The notes: a model not told the origin generated them from the letters alone. DNA of 64,000 bases from Burkholderia pyrrocinia (GCF_022809715.1 NZ_CP094460.1:2170001-2234000); one strand, 5' to 3'; shown: positions 25,310 to 35,276, numbered from the stretch's first letter. A program made the numbers and translations.

Positions 25310-27595
25310 ATGTGTATGGAAGACTTTAAATCAACTCCTCAGGCACCGAATGTATTTCTTGCGCTAAATACGTTGGGCTGGAAGGCCTTTCAAGATCTTT
25401 GCGCCCAAGTATGTGAAGTAGCGTTCGACCGCACCGTTTCAGTTTATCGCGAAGCGCAGGATGGTGGGCAGGATGCTGTCTTCATGCTTCCGGGACGGGA
25501 CGGGCGTGACCAATCCACTGAGGCAACTGTCCAATGCAAATTCAGCAGTCGGGCGGACGGCAGGCTGAGACCATCCGATATATCCGACGAATTGGATACT
25601 GTCAGGAACCTTGTTTCCGCCGGCAAAGCATCTGTCTACTACTTCATTACCAATCTTGGCATAGATGCTCCCGTGGCGTCGGAGATTCGAGGCGCGCTCA
25701 CTGCAGCTGGGGTTCTTGAGCCTCACGTTCTCGGGCGCGAGTGGCTCACACTTCAAATTAAAAGCAGCTCGCGACTACGGGCGTTAGTGCCACGCGTCTA
25801 CGGCTTGGGTGATCTATCGACTATCGTCGATGAAAGATGTGCAGCGCAAACCGAAGTCCTTCTCGGACACCTGTTGCGGAGCTTGAAAGTTTATGTGCCC
25901 ACCGGGGCGCACAGGACTGCCGTCCGAGCGCTCGGCGAACACAAGTTCGTTTTGCTATTGGGTTCTCCCGCCGCGGGCAAGTCAATGCTGGCGGCAATTC
26001 TGGCAACCACCGCGATAGACAGCGAACATCATCAAACTTTCAAGTGTGAAGGCCCTCTTGAGCTACGATCCCGTTGGAATCCGCATGAGCGAAATCGCTT
26101 GTTCTGGATAGACGATGCCTTCGGTCCGAATCAGCTGAGAGATGACTATGTCGACGCTTGGATCGAATTTATGCCGAAAATGAAGGCAGCGATTGAATTG
26201 GGCAATCACTTTATCCTCACGTCCCGTACACACATTTGGAATGCGGCAAAGCATAAGCTCGGCACCAGAAATCACCCACTTCTTGCGGACGGTCGGGTGA
26301 TCGTTGACGTAGGTTTGCTCAGTCCAGAGGAGCGGCAGCAGATCTTGTACAACCACATAAAGGCTGGAATTCAGAGACAGACTTGGAAGCGGGCGGTGAA
26401 GCCTCACCTGCAAAGCTTGGCCGAGCAGCCTTACTTGCTTCCGGAAATCGCGCGAAGATTAGGTGATTCGAGCTACACGACCGGCGTGAAGTCGCTGCCC
26501 GATGATCTATTTCGATTTGTGCATGAGCCTCAGGAGTTTCTGAAAGAAACGATTCTTGAACTCACGGCAGCACAGCAAGCGGCGATGACGTCCGTTTTTC
26601 TTGCTCGCTCAATGCTCCCCGATCACTCGGCTGGCGAATCGGAATGTAAGGTCGCCGCAGACAAATATGGAGTGTCGGTTGCATCCGTCATCGAAGCGCT
26701 TGGTCAGCTTCAAGGCGTTTTCTTGCTAAAACGCTTGGAAAACGGGCAAATGTGTTGGGGATTCGTCCATCCTACGTTCGCAGACGCGATAAGCAGCATC
26801 CTGAGTGTTAGGTCAGATTTGGTCGGCCTATACGTTCGCGGCACACGCCTCGAAAACCTGCTCAGCGAAGCCGTCTGCGACGGAGCACCAACGGTGCGCG
26901 ACGCCGTAGTAGTGCCTGCTACGAGCTTCGACAATCTGATCGGACGCTTGGTCGATGCGCCGGATACAGCGGGACTTAATGAGAAATTATTTCTGTTTTT
27001 GGTCGGGCGATGTCCGGAGTCTGTGGCCAACAAGGTCCTCGAACTCGACCCCTCCATTCTAAGAAGGCACGGCGATGCACGTTCTTGGCATAAGGTTGGA
27101 TGGAACAATCGTATTCGACTCCATGGGCTTGCTCATCGACTTGGAGTTCTGGAGGACAGTATGCGTTTGGCAACGAGCGACGAGCTCCAAGAAGCGGCAC
27201 TTCGCAATCTCGACCTGTCTTTCCTCCAGGACGACGACTTGCTCGGGCTTATTCCTCCTCTAGAACTGATGCGTCTTGCGGGGAAACTATTCGGGATGCT
27301 GGACGAGGATATTGGCGACCGTATATCGAGCCTTGCTGATAGCGCAGATCCAGACAGCGATCTCGACGATCATTTTGACCCAGTCTCTAGTTTCCTTCGC
27401 GACATCGAAGATCTGATTCCTGACGACTTGCAGAGCAGAATCCAAGAGTTACAAGATGAGTTGGCAGACGCTAAGAGATCGGTCAAGTCAACGGAGTCAG
27501 AGGACAGTTCAGCTAGCTTTTGGGAGAAAGTTGCACCTGCGAAAGTAAGAGACGTTACGGCAGGGCGGTCTATCTTTTCCGACGTCGACGATTAA
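25310..27595 (+). CDS. Restriction-nuclease/STAND-type NTPase defence candidate
   Basis: A 761-residue multidomain protein. Residues about 20-150 look like an Mrr-type PD-(D/E)XK nuclease (GGQDAVF with D55, VQCKF with Q75 and K77). A P-loop NTPase follows, with Walker A GSPAAGKS (218-225) and Walker B LFWIDDAFG, the pattern of nSTAND3-type NTPases. A helical C-terminal half ends in an acidic, probably disordered tail. Such effector-sensor fusions act like intracellular phage sensors that trigger DNA cleavage. It lies 76 bases after the OLD gene; whether they form one system is unclear. Confidence 0.75.
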   Translation: MCMEDFKSTPQAPNVFLALNTLGWKAFQDLCAQVCEVAFDRTVSVYREAQDGGQDAVFMLPGRDGRDQSTEATVQCKFSSRADGRLRPSDISDELDTVRNLVSAGKASVYYFITNLGIDAPVASEIRGALTAAGVLEPHVLGREWLTLQIKSSSRLRALVPRVYGLGDLSTIVDERCAAQTEVLLGHLLRSLKVYVPTGAHRTAVRALGEHKFVLLLGSPAAGKSMLAAILATTAIDSEHHQTFKCEGPLELRSRWNPHERNRLFWIDDAFGPNQLRDDYVDAWIEFMPKMKAAIELGNHFILTSRTHIWNAAKHKLGTRNHPLLADGRVIVDVGLLSPEERQQILYNHIKAGIQRQTWKRAVKPHLQSLAEQPYLLPEIARRLGDSSYTTGVKSLPDDLFRFVHEPQEFLKETILELTAAQQAAMTSVFLARSMLPDHSAGESECKVAADKYGVSVASVIEALGQLQGVFLLKRLENGQMCWGFVHPTFADAISSILSVRSDLVGLYVRGTRLENLLSEAVCDGAPTVRDAVVVPATSFDNLIGRLVDAPDTAGLNEKLFLFLVGRCPESVANKVLELDPSILRRHGDARSWHKVGWNNRIRLHGLAHRLGVLEDSMRLATSDELQEAALRNLDLSFLQDDDLLGLIPPLELMRLAGKLFGMLDEDIGDRISSLADSADPDSDLDDHFDPVSSFLRDIEDLIPDDLQSRIQELQDELADAKRSVKSTESEDSSASFWEKVAPAKVRDVTAGRSIFSDVDD

Positions 27596-28178
27596 CATGA
27601 ACGAATCGGGATCTGAACTATCACTCAGAGCTAGATCAAGTCGCAGGTACGAGTACTGGACTCGATCGCTTTGGTCGTATAGATAGTCTTCCGGGTGGCT
27701 TACCGACAGCAACAGCGATTCTGGCCCAACGGGAATATCGCTGATACCTCAAGTGGGAGGTGGCTGTCATCTTTGACAGCTGCAGAATTTAGAGACTGTT
27801 TGCGACAATCGGACGTGAATCTCGCCTGGATGGCAGCACGGTCTCGGCGCCACTCGTTCCAATTGTCGGCCAATGTGGTGTGCTGATGGCCATCCCTACT
27901 AAATCAGCCATGCCGCAGTGACATAAAGGCTCCCATCTTATCCACTATCATCGGTATCCGACCCGCCTGCTAGGGCCTCACCTCCCTTCTCCACACACAA
28001 GCTTGATTAAATTAGCTAAAGCAGTAGATGATATGGGGAAGTTGGAGCTCTCCAGGCGGATGATGAGTGTTGGTGCAGTGTGTGAGAGACGATAAGAGTA
28101 GCGCCGAGGGGCCGTCGTAGACCAGACGGTTTGAAGAAAACGACCAAGACGTGTGTTCTTGGCAAAAAATCGAATTGT
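27596..28178. other. Intergenic region with one perfect hairpin
   Basis: About 580 bases with no convincing gene. GCTGTCA TCTT TGACAGC at 27763-27780 forms a perfect seven-pair hairpin without a T-run, possibly ending transcription of the STAND gene. The right part should hold the promoter of the Hachiman-like pair. A weak alternative TTG start for the next gene lies at 28131. Confidence 0.45.
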
Positions 28179-28958
28179 ATGCTGCCTTCTTCCACGAAGC
28201 AGAACTATAAGTCCGCCGAGGCGGGTGTTGCGTACCTGGGGCTTTGTGTCGCTGACGAAGCCGATTGCATCGATTGGTTGAAGGGCCCAGTTCGCAACCG
28301 CGCGTATGACGCGGAGGAAGTTGCCGCCCTGAACGATTTCATGCGAGTCGAGGGGTTCGACGATACAGCGCTACACGCGGCGCTCATGGCTCCAGATGAG
28401 CAACTCTCGGAGAATGACATCGGCGAAGCAATGGCGGAACTCGCCTTGCAGTCACGGTTGCAAGCCATCTGGCCGACAAACCGTAGGCGAGACATGCGGT
28501 CAGTTCGCGCGAGCCTTCCGGGCGCTGACATAGTGGGTTTTATACCGTCGGATGACGGTGGCTACCGGTTCCTGTTTGCCGAGGTGAAGACCTCATCGGA
28601 CTTGAAAGTTCCCCCGGCGGTCATGTACGGGAACAAAGGGTTAGAATACCAACTTTATACGCTTGCCACCGACTGGCGAGTGCTCAGGCGCCTTTTGTCG
28701 TACACATACAGCCGGGTTCGCGAGACCTCGCTTATGCCCGTCTGGCGGGAGGCTTTCAAGCGTCTTGCGAACGAATTTCCGACGGGGGCAGAGCTCGTCG
28801 GTGTCCTCGTTCGAGACACTACTCCGCAGGCGAAAGATGTTGCTCATCACGCCGGGGCGTTGTCGGGCAAGTTGCCGAACGTAGATTGCGTTTCGCTTCT
28901 CGCTCTGTATATCTGCGTTCCAGCCAAAAATTGGTCGCTACATTGCACACCGCTTTGA
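28179..28958 (+). CDS. HamA-like PD-(D/E)XK nuclease (Hachiman-type)
   Basis: A 259-residue protein resembling DUF1837/HamA. A conserved helix (ENDIGEAMAELALQSRL) precedes the nuclease core, GADIVGF and FAEVKTSS, giving the D...ExK site. HamA is the nuclease effector of Hachiman defence, held by the HamB helicase and released on DNA damage by phage. The helicase gene starts 13 bases downstream, so the two are one operon. Start choice is uncertain: ATG 28179 lacks a strong ribosome site and TTG 28131 is in frame. An AbpA-like identity is the main alternative. Confidence 0.72.
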   Translation: MLPSSTKQNYKSAEAGVAYLGLCVADEADCIDWLKGPVRNRAYDAEEVAALNDFMRVEGFDDTALHAALMAPDEQLSENDIGEAMAELALQSRLQAIWPTNRRRDMRSVRASLPGADIVGFIPSDDGGYRFLFAEVKTSSDLKVPPAVMYGNKGLEYQLYTLATDWRVLRRLLSYTYSRVRETSLMPVWREAFKRLANEFPTGAELVGVLVRDTTPQAKDVAHHAGALSGKLPNVDCVSLLALYICVPAKNWSLHCTPL

Positions 28959-28971
28959 TAGGTACAGCATC

Positions 28972-31900
28972 GTGGCTACTTCTGAAACCCTGCGAAGCGT
29001 CGAACGTGCACATGCCGAGGCGCAAAAGCGGCGTATCTATGAGACGTTTGGCCTATCGCTTCGCGATGAGGTTAGGGACGAACTCGCCTCAGTCATTGCC
29101 GAGCTTGCAGTTCTTGATGCCATGGGGCCGAATCAGCTTGCCCCCGAGCTTCGCAACCGGGCAGCAAAATCGTATCTCCTGCTTAAAGATGAGCGTCCCG
29201 ACGATGAGCCACCAGAAGACCATCTGACTTGGCTGTTGCGGACAGCTACGCTCGCCATCATTGCTGATCGCCCGGCTGAAGCCCGCAGATTTCTGCGGAC
29301 CGAGATGGCATCCATTTCTGCACCCCGAGAGCATTGGCTGCCATATGTGCGTCAGTCTGTTGCGTTTGCCTGGGTTGGCTTGTTGCGCAAGGACGGCCGC
29401 GACGACATTGATGCCACGGTCTCAATAATTGCGAGTCTGAGGGCGCAGCAAAAGACATACGAGAGTCGATGGCTCCAAGGACGGGGCACGCGGGAACAGA
29501 AATCTGCCGCCCTTGAGCTTGTGGGGCTCTATAATCTCGCCAGTGCGGCTGACCGGATGGCGTCCTACACGATAACTGGACGCAGTGAGGGTGCATCAGA
29601 TATTGGCGCGCAAACCGACATGCAGTTCGAGCGTGCAATCGAGGCGTTTGAGCGCGCTCGCTCGTTAGATTTGCTCGACGTTGGGATTCTGTTGCATGCT
29701 GCCGCGAAGCAGTTGATAGCTAACTCGGTTCGCACCGCGGTTCGAGGTGCAAATTCTCTAACGCAGCGATTTGCTAATTACCTTGTAAATCGACCACACA
29801 ATCCAATCTTCGAACTGCTTCCGCCTCAGCGGGCTGCCTTGGCTGAGGAAGGGCTCATTTCAACAGCCCGCCGCTCGATAGTCGTAAATTTACCGACATC
29901 TAGTGGAAAGACGCTTATTGCAGAATTCTCAATACTGCAAGCGATAAATGACCTGGGCAGCTCTAAAGGTTTTGTTGCTTACATTGCGCCAACACGTGCT
30001 CTAGTCAATCAAATCTCGGCGAAGCTACGTCATGATTTCGGAGAGTTAGGTTTGCGCGTTGAACGCCTATCTCCGGCATTGGAATTCGATTCTATCGAAG
30101 CGGCTATTTTGGACGCTGAGTCTGCTGAGAATTCCGAACCACCGGTCAATGTGCTTGTTTGCACACCCGAGAAATTTGATTTACTGATGCGTCGCGATGA
30201 CATACGCGACAAGCTCGGCGTGCTTGCATTGGTCGTTGTCGATGAAGCGCACAATGTAGGTGGCTCAGACGACCGTGCCATCAAACTTGAATTGCTGTTG
30301 GCGATGCTGAATCGAGAGCATCGAGACGCGCGCTTTCTACTTTTGACGCCGTTTATTAAGAACGCAAAGGAAGTCGCGACGTGGCTCGACCAGGTAAATT
30401 ATCAGGATTACTCCATTGCGGCGGATTGGGTGCCGAATGATAGAGTCGTCGGTCTCGCCCTGCCCCCTCGCGATAAGGCGAAGCGTGGGAAACTGCTAGA
30501 GGATATTCAATTTCGCACGCTGCATACGCCGAGGCGGACACTTTTCGTCGATGAAGTGGTGACGCTTCCCGGCGTGAGCCCATTGCTTGGACTTACGGAA
30601 TCCGTATCCAAGACTGCGGTAAATAAGCTTGCTGTTGCTACTACTCAGGTTTTGAGTACGCGTGGCCCTACAGTTTTGTTGTGCGGTCGCGTTGACGCGA
30701 CATGGGATGCTGCGAAAACGCTGGCGATGTATTTTGACAATCTTGGCGAACAGTCAAATACAAGGCGGGCTCTTGCTGCACGCTTTGTTGAATATGAGTT
30801 GGGAAAGGACTTCCCATTGGCCGACTATATAAACGTCGGTGTTGCGGTCCACCATTCAGGATTGCCTGAGGAGGTTGCCCAATTCATTGAGTTGCTTTTT
30901 TCCGAACGACAGCTTCACACTCTTTGCTCAACCACCACACTTGCGCAAGGGGTGAATTTCCCGATTTCGAACTTGGTGTTGGCGACGATTTCCCAACCGT
31001 ATAAGTCGAAGATGGATTACTCCGAATTCTGGAATATTGCTGGACGCGTGGGGCGTGTTGACCAGGAAGCAGTCGGTGTTGTCGCACTCGCTAGCAGCAC
31101 GCAAGAACAGCAAACCAAGCATGAGAAATTTGTAAGTGAAGCTCTCGAGAATCTCGCGTCGAGGCTACTTGCAATGGCACAAAAGCTGTATGACGAGCGC
31201 GCCCTAAAAGGGCTAAGGGATTTCGTGTGGCAACCGGAATGGTCAGCCTTCGCTCAGTTCATTACTCACACGTTCCGGCGTGTCGGCCCCGTGAAATTTG
31301 CAGATGAGTTGGAGCTTATCTTGCGCGGAACATTGGGCTACAAAGCTCTCCGTGAGAACAATACGGTGCTGGCGCGACACCTGCTGATTCAAACGCAGCA
31401 ATACGCACAAGGCTTTGCCTCGGACATGGGGGCGGTCAAGTTAGTCGATTCGACAGGATTTTCTATAGAAAGTGTTCGTCGTGCGTTGAGTGACTTGGCA
31501 CAAGTTCATGCGCCTGAATCACTCTTGAGCGGAAGTCTACTGTTTAATGGAAAAAATAGGACTTTGAAGGAAGTCATGGGAATTTTGCTCAAGATTCCGG
31601 AAATTCGCGAGAATCTGGAATTTGGCAAGGGCTCGGATGGCAGCAAGTTAGCGTTCATGGTTGCAGATTGGGTGAACGGCCGCCCCATTCCTGACATTGC
31701 GAAGGAGTACTTCGAGGGTGAAACAGACGTAGAGAAAATTACGGAATGTATGAGAAACGTAAAGAAGATATCTACGTCCGCATCATGGGGGCTTGCTTCA
31801 TTGATATCGATGAAGTTTGGTACGAGCCTTGAGTCAATGAGTGACGAACAGCGCCGCGAGGCGGCTAATGTTCCATCTATGGCCTTGTATGGTGTCAATC

Positions 31901-32106
31901 GCGACTCCGCGATCGCTTTGCGTAGTGCCGGGGTGCCACGCAATGCTGCGTTGGGCCTTGCTGCTAGGTCGTCACTTGGGGAGGGCGGAAGCGTTTATCG
32001 ATTGCGCGAAGAATTAAAAGGCAGTCGTGAAACGTGGGCGAGTGCCCTTGGGAAGCAGCGTGGCGCAGACTATCACCAAGTATGGTCTATGTTAGAAGGT
32101 GTTTGA
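28972..32106 (+). CDS. HamB-like DEAD/DEAH helicase (Hachiman-type)
   Basis: A 1044-residue superfamily 2 helicase starting at GTG 28972. A helical N-terminal region of about 290 residues precedes Walker A LPTSSGKT (308-315), IAPTRAL motif Ia, CTPEKFD, and the DEAH box (424-427). The C-terminal helicase lobe has the arginine-finger motif GRVGR and a VAVHHSGLP segment typical of Ski2-like helicases. The remaining 350 residues are helical. Pairing with a HamA-like nuclease supports a Hachiman-type anti-phage system, with the helicase as sensor. Confidence 0.8.
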   Translation: MATSETLRSVERAHAEAQKRRIYETFGLSLRDEVRDELASVIAELAVLDAMGPNQLAPELRNRAAKSYLLLKDERPDDEPPEDHLTWLLRTATLAIIADRPAEARRFLRTEMASISAPREHWLPYVRQSVAFAWVGLLRKDGRDDIDATVSIIASLRAQQKTYESRWLQGRGTREQKSAALELVGLYNLASAADRMASYTITGRSEGASDIGAQTDMQFERAIEAFERARSLDLLDVGILLHAAAKQLIANSVRTAVRGANSLTQRFANYLVNRPHNPIFELLPPQRAALAEEGLISTARRSIVVNLPTSSGKTLIAEFSILQAINDLGSSKGFVAYIAPTRALVNQISAKLRHDFGELGLRVERLSPALEFDSIEAAILDAESAENSEPPVNVLVCTPEKFDLLMRRDDIRDKLGVLALVVVDEAHNVGGSDDRAIKLELLLAMLNREHRDARFLLLTPFIKNAKEVATWLDQVNYQDYSIAADWVPNDRVVGLALPPRDKAKRGKLLEDIQFRTLHTPRRTLFVDEVVTLPGVSPLLGLTESVSKTAVNKLAVATTQVLSTRGPTVLLCGRVDATWDAAKTLAMYFDNLGEQSNTRRALAARFVEYELGKDFPLADYINVGVAVHHSGLPEEVAQFIELLFSERQLHTLCSTTTLAQGVNFPISNLVLATISQPYKSKMDYSEFWNIAGRVGRVDQEAVGVVALASSTQEQQTKHEKFVSEALENLASRLLAMAQKLYDERALKGLRDFVWQPEWSAFAQFITHTFRRVGPVKFADELELILRGTLGYKALRENNTVLARHLLIQTQQYAQGFASDMGAVKLVDSTGFSIESVRRALSDLAQVHAPESLLSGSLLFNGKNRTLKEVMGILLKIPEIRENLEFGKGSDGSKLAFMVADWVNGRPIPDIAKEYFEGETDVEKITECMRNVKKISTSASWGLASLISMKFGTSLESMSDEQRREAANVPSMALYGVNRDSAIALRSAGVPRNAALGLAARSSLGEGGSVYRLREELKGSRETWASALGKQRGADYHQVWSMLEGV

Positions 32107-32499
32107 CGAGCGTAGGTTAATTATTTGTGCGCGGTCTTTTGTTGTATGCGCTTTAAATGTATTTGTCATGTATCTGGCTGTTATGTCCTATTCCCTGTCG
32201 GGGTGGGGAAATAGAATATTGCTTATTTGAATTTAATGGCAAAAAACTCCGCCTGACCATTTGGCTCAGCGGCCTGTCGGAAATCGGTCAGTTCCTCTTC
32301 GGGCGTCCGCGATATTCGCAGGCGGGGACTTTGCCTCCTTTGCGGCCGATGTATTGTCGGTCGACTTGAACAGAGGAGCATTGATCTCAAAGGTGCTGAC
32401 CGGTTTAAGGCATAGTGATCCACATTGGACGAAGCGGCCGGGAATTAATTTGCTTGAAGATTTTTTGGTCGACGTCGTAAACCCTAATAGGTGAATATT
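32107..32499. other. Intergenic region after the Hachiman-like pair
   Basis: About 390 bases, AT-richer than its neighbours. A plus-strand frame at about 32337-32494 (DVLSVDLNRGALISKVLTGL...) reads like the tail of a protein but has no start or upstream part, so it may be a gene remnant. The AGGTG ribosome site for the acetyltransferase gene is at the right end. Confidence 0.4.
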
Positions 32500-32991
32500 A
32501 TGCCTTTGCCGGATGTGGCAGGAGCACTCAAGTCATTTCAACAAGCACTTGCTGCAAATGCGATAACAGTGCAGCGCGGCGACCTCGACCGAAACTTGCT
32601 GGTCCATATGGATCGGCCCAACGGCGAAACTAGGCTGAGCTATGCCCAGATGGCTGGGCGTTCCATCGTGGCTCTCGTGCAGTTTATTCCATGTGACCCT
32701 GTCGAGGGCGAGCCTTGTTTCAACGTGGGTTGGGCGGTTGCTGAGGCTTACCGGGGGCAGGGAAAGGCTCGTGGGGTTGTTGTTGCCGCCATCAAGGAGA
32801 TGTGGAACGGCTTCAGCCGAGCAGGAATGACGGCCTTCTGGATTGAGGCCATCGTTGGTGAGGACAATGTTGCCTCGCAACGGCTGGCTGAGAAGGTGTT
32901 GTTTGAGCCGATTAAGAAAGGGGCGGACAGCTACAGCGGAGACCCCATCATTCAGTACCTGCGTCGGATCGATGCTCAATCTGAGTTGTGA
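32500..32991 (+). CDS. GNAT-family N-acetyltransferase-like protein
   Basis: A 163-residue single-domain GNAT protein. The acetyl-CoA-binding motif reads YRGQGKARG, after a beta strand GWAVAEA; a later strand and helix (AFWIEAIVGEDNVASQRLAEKVLF) are typical. The ATG at 32500 is preferred over GTG 32491 because of AGGTG upstream. Its stop is one base before the start of the next gene, so the pair is co-translated. GNAT proteins can be toxins or modifiers in defence islands; no antitoxin is recognisable, and the substrate is unknown. Confidence 0.78.
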   Translation: MPLPDVAGALKSFQQALAANAITVQRGDLDRNLLVHMDRPNGETRLSYAQMAGRSIVALVQFIPCDPVEGEPCFNVGWAVAEAYRGQGKARGVVVAAIKEMWNGFSRAGMTAFWIEAIVGEDNVASQRLAEKVLFEPIKKGADSYSGDPIIQYLRRIDAQSEL

Positions 32992-32992
32992 A

Positions 32993-34255
32993 ATGAGCGA
33001 ATTGAAATTGCAACCCAGGGCGTTCGTTGTCGGCCTCATCCAGCCCGGCGATGTTGTTCTGACGACCACGCTCGAGCCAATGAGCCAAACGATCCGCAGG
33101 GTCACCGGTGCGGACATCTCTCATGCCATGATTTGTGTGGGTAAGTCGAGTGTGATCGACTCCACTGGCGACGGTGTTCACGCACGCAATCTTGAGCGAC
33201 TTATTCTTGATCCAGGCTGCGCTGGTCATGTACTTCGACCGGTGAAGCCGCTGACTACTGACCAATTGCGCTCCGTCATTTCTTTCGCCAGAGCAGCGGT
33301 TGGTACCCGATACTCCATGACCGGCGCCGCCAAGAGCGTGTTGGCAGGTTTCGTTGCTGGCCGGAGACAGTACTGTTCGCGTTTGGTCGCGCAGGCCTAT
33401 CGCAATGCCGGCGTGGACCTCGTGCCGGATGCTGATTTTTGTCATCCCGGGGAGTTCCTAAAGAGCTCGGCGCTTGTTGAAGTGTCTAATGTGCTCAGAA
33501 ATCTCAGCGCAGAAGAAGAGGCTGACTGGCGTGACGACATTGACAACGTGCAAACCATGCGCGATTCAACCAACGCCTTGCTTCGGGAGGCCCGCAAGTT
33601 ATCCTCTGAGATTGAGTCACTCAACGACATCGATGCCTACCTGATAGAGCATCCGGAGTGCGACGCTTACCTGGTGCAAGCCCTGCGATCTTCTAGGTAC
33701 CTGGAACTGTGGCGAGATGAGTTTGAAAGGAATGCCTGGCAGTACCACGTCGCCTTGATGGAGGGGCACACTGGCTCAGCGGAACGCAAGCAGAGGTACT
33801 GCGAAGAGCTGCTGGCAGACGAGGAGTTGTGTCAAAACCGTTTTGTCCTGAACCACGCGGGCTATGTGACTGTGAACACGTTGCACCCTCGTCAATACTT
33901 TGCGCTGAAGGTAGAGCTGTACGATATCCTGACGCAGTTTCATGCTCGGCGCATTAGAGCGGCAACTCGGTGGCTCGAGCGTAAGGGATTGCGCGAGCCC
34001 GCGCCTCCCAGGTTGCTCCGCCCGCACACACCTGAGTGGTTTGCTTCGTTGCGCGAATGGAATCCCAAGCAGGCCGCAATGACGGAAGCGGCCATTAGAG
34101 CAACGGGAAGTATGGATGTATGCAGTGTCTGTGCGGATGACCCAGCCTGCGATTATGTCTTCGTGAGTATTCCGGCGGCTGGGCCGGGAACGCTTCGACT
34201 CTGCGACGACTGTTTTCGCATCCGTTCGATCGACGCACCAATGAAGCCTTTCTAA
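32993..34255 (+). CDS. Permuted NlpC/P60-like (YiiX/YebB-type) protein
   Basis: A 420-residue protein. The N-terminal 170 residues match the permuted papain-like fold: GDVVLTTT, ISHAMICVG with the catalytic His, and QYCSRLVAQAYRNAGV with the catalytic Cys. Such domains hydrolyse lipid, peptidoglycan or amide bonds. A long helical region follows (about 180-370). A C-terminal four-cysteine cluster (CSVC...CDY...CDDC) probably binds zinc. It lies one base after the GNAT gene stop. It has no signal peptide, which argues for an intracellular role. Confidence 0.72.
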   Translation: MSELKLQPRAFVVGLIQPGDVVLTTTLEPMSQTIRRVTGADISHAMICVGKSSVIDSTGDGVHARNLERLILDPGCAGHVLRPVKPLTTDQLRSVISFARAAVGTRYSMTGAAKSVLAGFVAGRRQYCSRLVAQAYRNAGVDLVPDADFCHPGEFLKSSALVEVSNVLRNLSAEEEADWRDDIDNVQTMRDSTNALLREARKLSSEIESLNDIDAYLIEHPECDAYLVQALRSSRYLELWRDEFERNAWQYHVALMEGHTGSAERKQRYCEELLADEELCQNRFVLNHAGYVTVNTLHPRQYFALKVELYDILTQFHARRIRAATRWLERKGLREPAPPRLLRPHTPEWFASLREWNPKQAAMTEAAIRATGSMDVCSVCADDPACDYVFVSIPAAGPGTLRLCDDCFRIRSIDAPMKPF

Positions 34256-34693
34256 CCGCACAGTCCATCGTCATCAACGGCAGTCTGGCTGACTGATGCC
34301 GTATTCCGCTTCAGCGTCGTGTGATTGTGGTTGGGACGTCACACGGCTTTGAGTCGGACTGAGGGCTGGTTGTAGTCGACAGACGGGCAATGAAATCGCC
34401 TGCTTTAAGTCATCGTCGCATTGCGGCCATGAGAAAATTAACTACGCTGTCTTGATCTAATCGAAGACTCCTGTAGCAATCGGAGATGCGCGTATGGAAA
34501 TATATAACTACGAGAAGTGCCTTCAAGTCGCGACTAAAAACTTTAAGCGAGACTGGGATAAAATGGAAGTAAGCGGTCGGTAAAGGACGCCTATCTCCTC
34601 CATCTGCGTCACACTCGGTTAAGATCGACTTACCATGAGCGGCGAGTTTGCTCAGCGGCAGATCCTCGCCTCTACCCAACGGACTCTTCGCTC
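34256..34693. other. Intergenic region with a bulged hairpin
   Basis: About 440 bases without a supported gene. CGGCAGTC / GACTG-A-TGCCG at 34278-34301 forms an eight-pair stem with one bulge, 22 bases after the previous stop, so it may be a terminator without a T-run. A minus-strand frame at 34410-34679 is open but has no recognisable features. Confidence 0.4.
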
Positions 34694-35272
34694 ATGCCAT
34701 CAACTGATTTCGAAGCACACCTCGTTTCCCTTGCGCGAGAGTCTTCATGGTTTTGGCCCGCACTGGTTGCAGTCCGGTCCCTGAATCTACCTTCCTGGTG
34801 CATCGGTGCTGGTGCCGTCCGGAACCTCGTCTGGGACTCTTTGCATGGGTTGGAATCATCATCAGCATTGCCTGACGTCGATGTCGCGTACTTCGATGGT
34901 GCCGATCTTTCTGCAGAGCGCGACGCAACGTTTCAGTCTCATCTAAGCAGGATGCACCCCCAATTGCCATGGGAGGTCACCAATCAAGCCGCCGTTCACA
35001 CCTGGTTCGAGGCGGCTTTTGGTTACGCCGTGCCACCATTGAAGTCGCTAGAGGCCGCCGTCGCGTCGTGGCCGGAGTATGCAACCGCAGTCGGGTTGAC
35101 TCTGCTTTCTGACGACACGATCAGGGTTCTTGCACCGTATGGGCTGGATGATTTATTTGCCATGGTGGTTCGTCGGAATCCCGAGCGAGTCAGTGTCGCG
35201 ACGTATCGGCAGCGGTTAGAAGAGAAGCAGTATCGCAATCGCTGGCCTCGCGTGACCATCGTTCCGTGCTAA
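34694..35272 (+). CDS. Nucleotidyltransferase-like protein
   Basis: A 192-residue protein resembling the small family of stand-alone nucleotidyltransferase-like proteins (DUF925 type). WCIGAGAVRNLVWDSLHG gives the helix-turn typical of a pol-beta fold, and LPDVDVAYFD supplies the Asp-x-Asp pair for metal binding. The C-terminus (YRQRLEEKQYRNRWPRVTIV) is typical of this family. Its substrate is unknown. It ends five bases before a transposase fragment, so the downstream flank was probably remodelled by insertion or deletion. Confidence 0.72.
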   Translation: MPSTDFEAHLVSLARESSWFWPALVAVRSLNLPSWCIGAGAVRNLVWDSLHGLESSSALPDVDVAYFDGADLSAERDATFQSHLSRMHPQLPWEVTNQAAVHTWFEAAFGYAVPPLKSLEAAVASWPEYATAVGLTLLSDDTIRVLAPYGLDDLFAMVVRRNPERVSVATYRQRLEEKQYRNRWPRVTIVPC

Positions 35273-35276
35273 GAGC

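Noticed and set aside
32261..32494. 77-residue plus-strand frame before the GNAT gene
   Set aside because: The start is TTG without ribosome site. Its second half reads like a protein tail, so at most it is a gene remnant.
34410..34679. 89-residue minus-strand frame
   Set aside because: No ribosome site, no recognisable domain and no conservation evidence.
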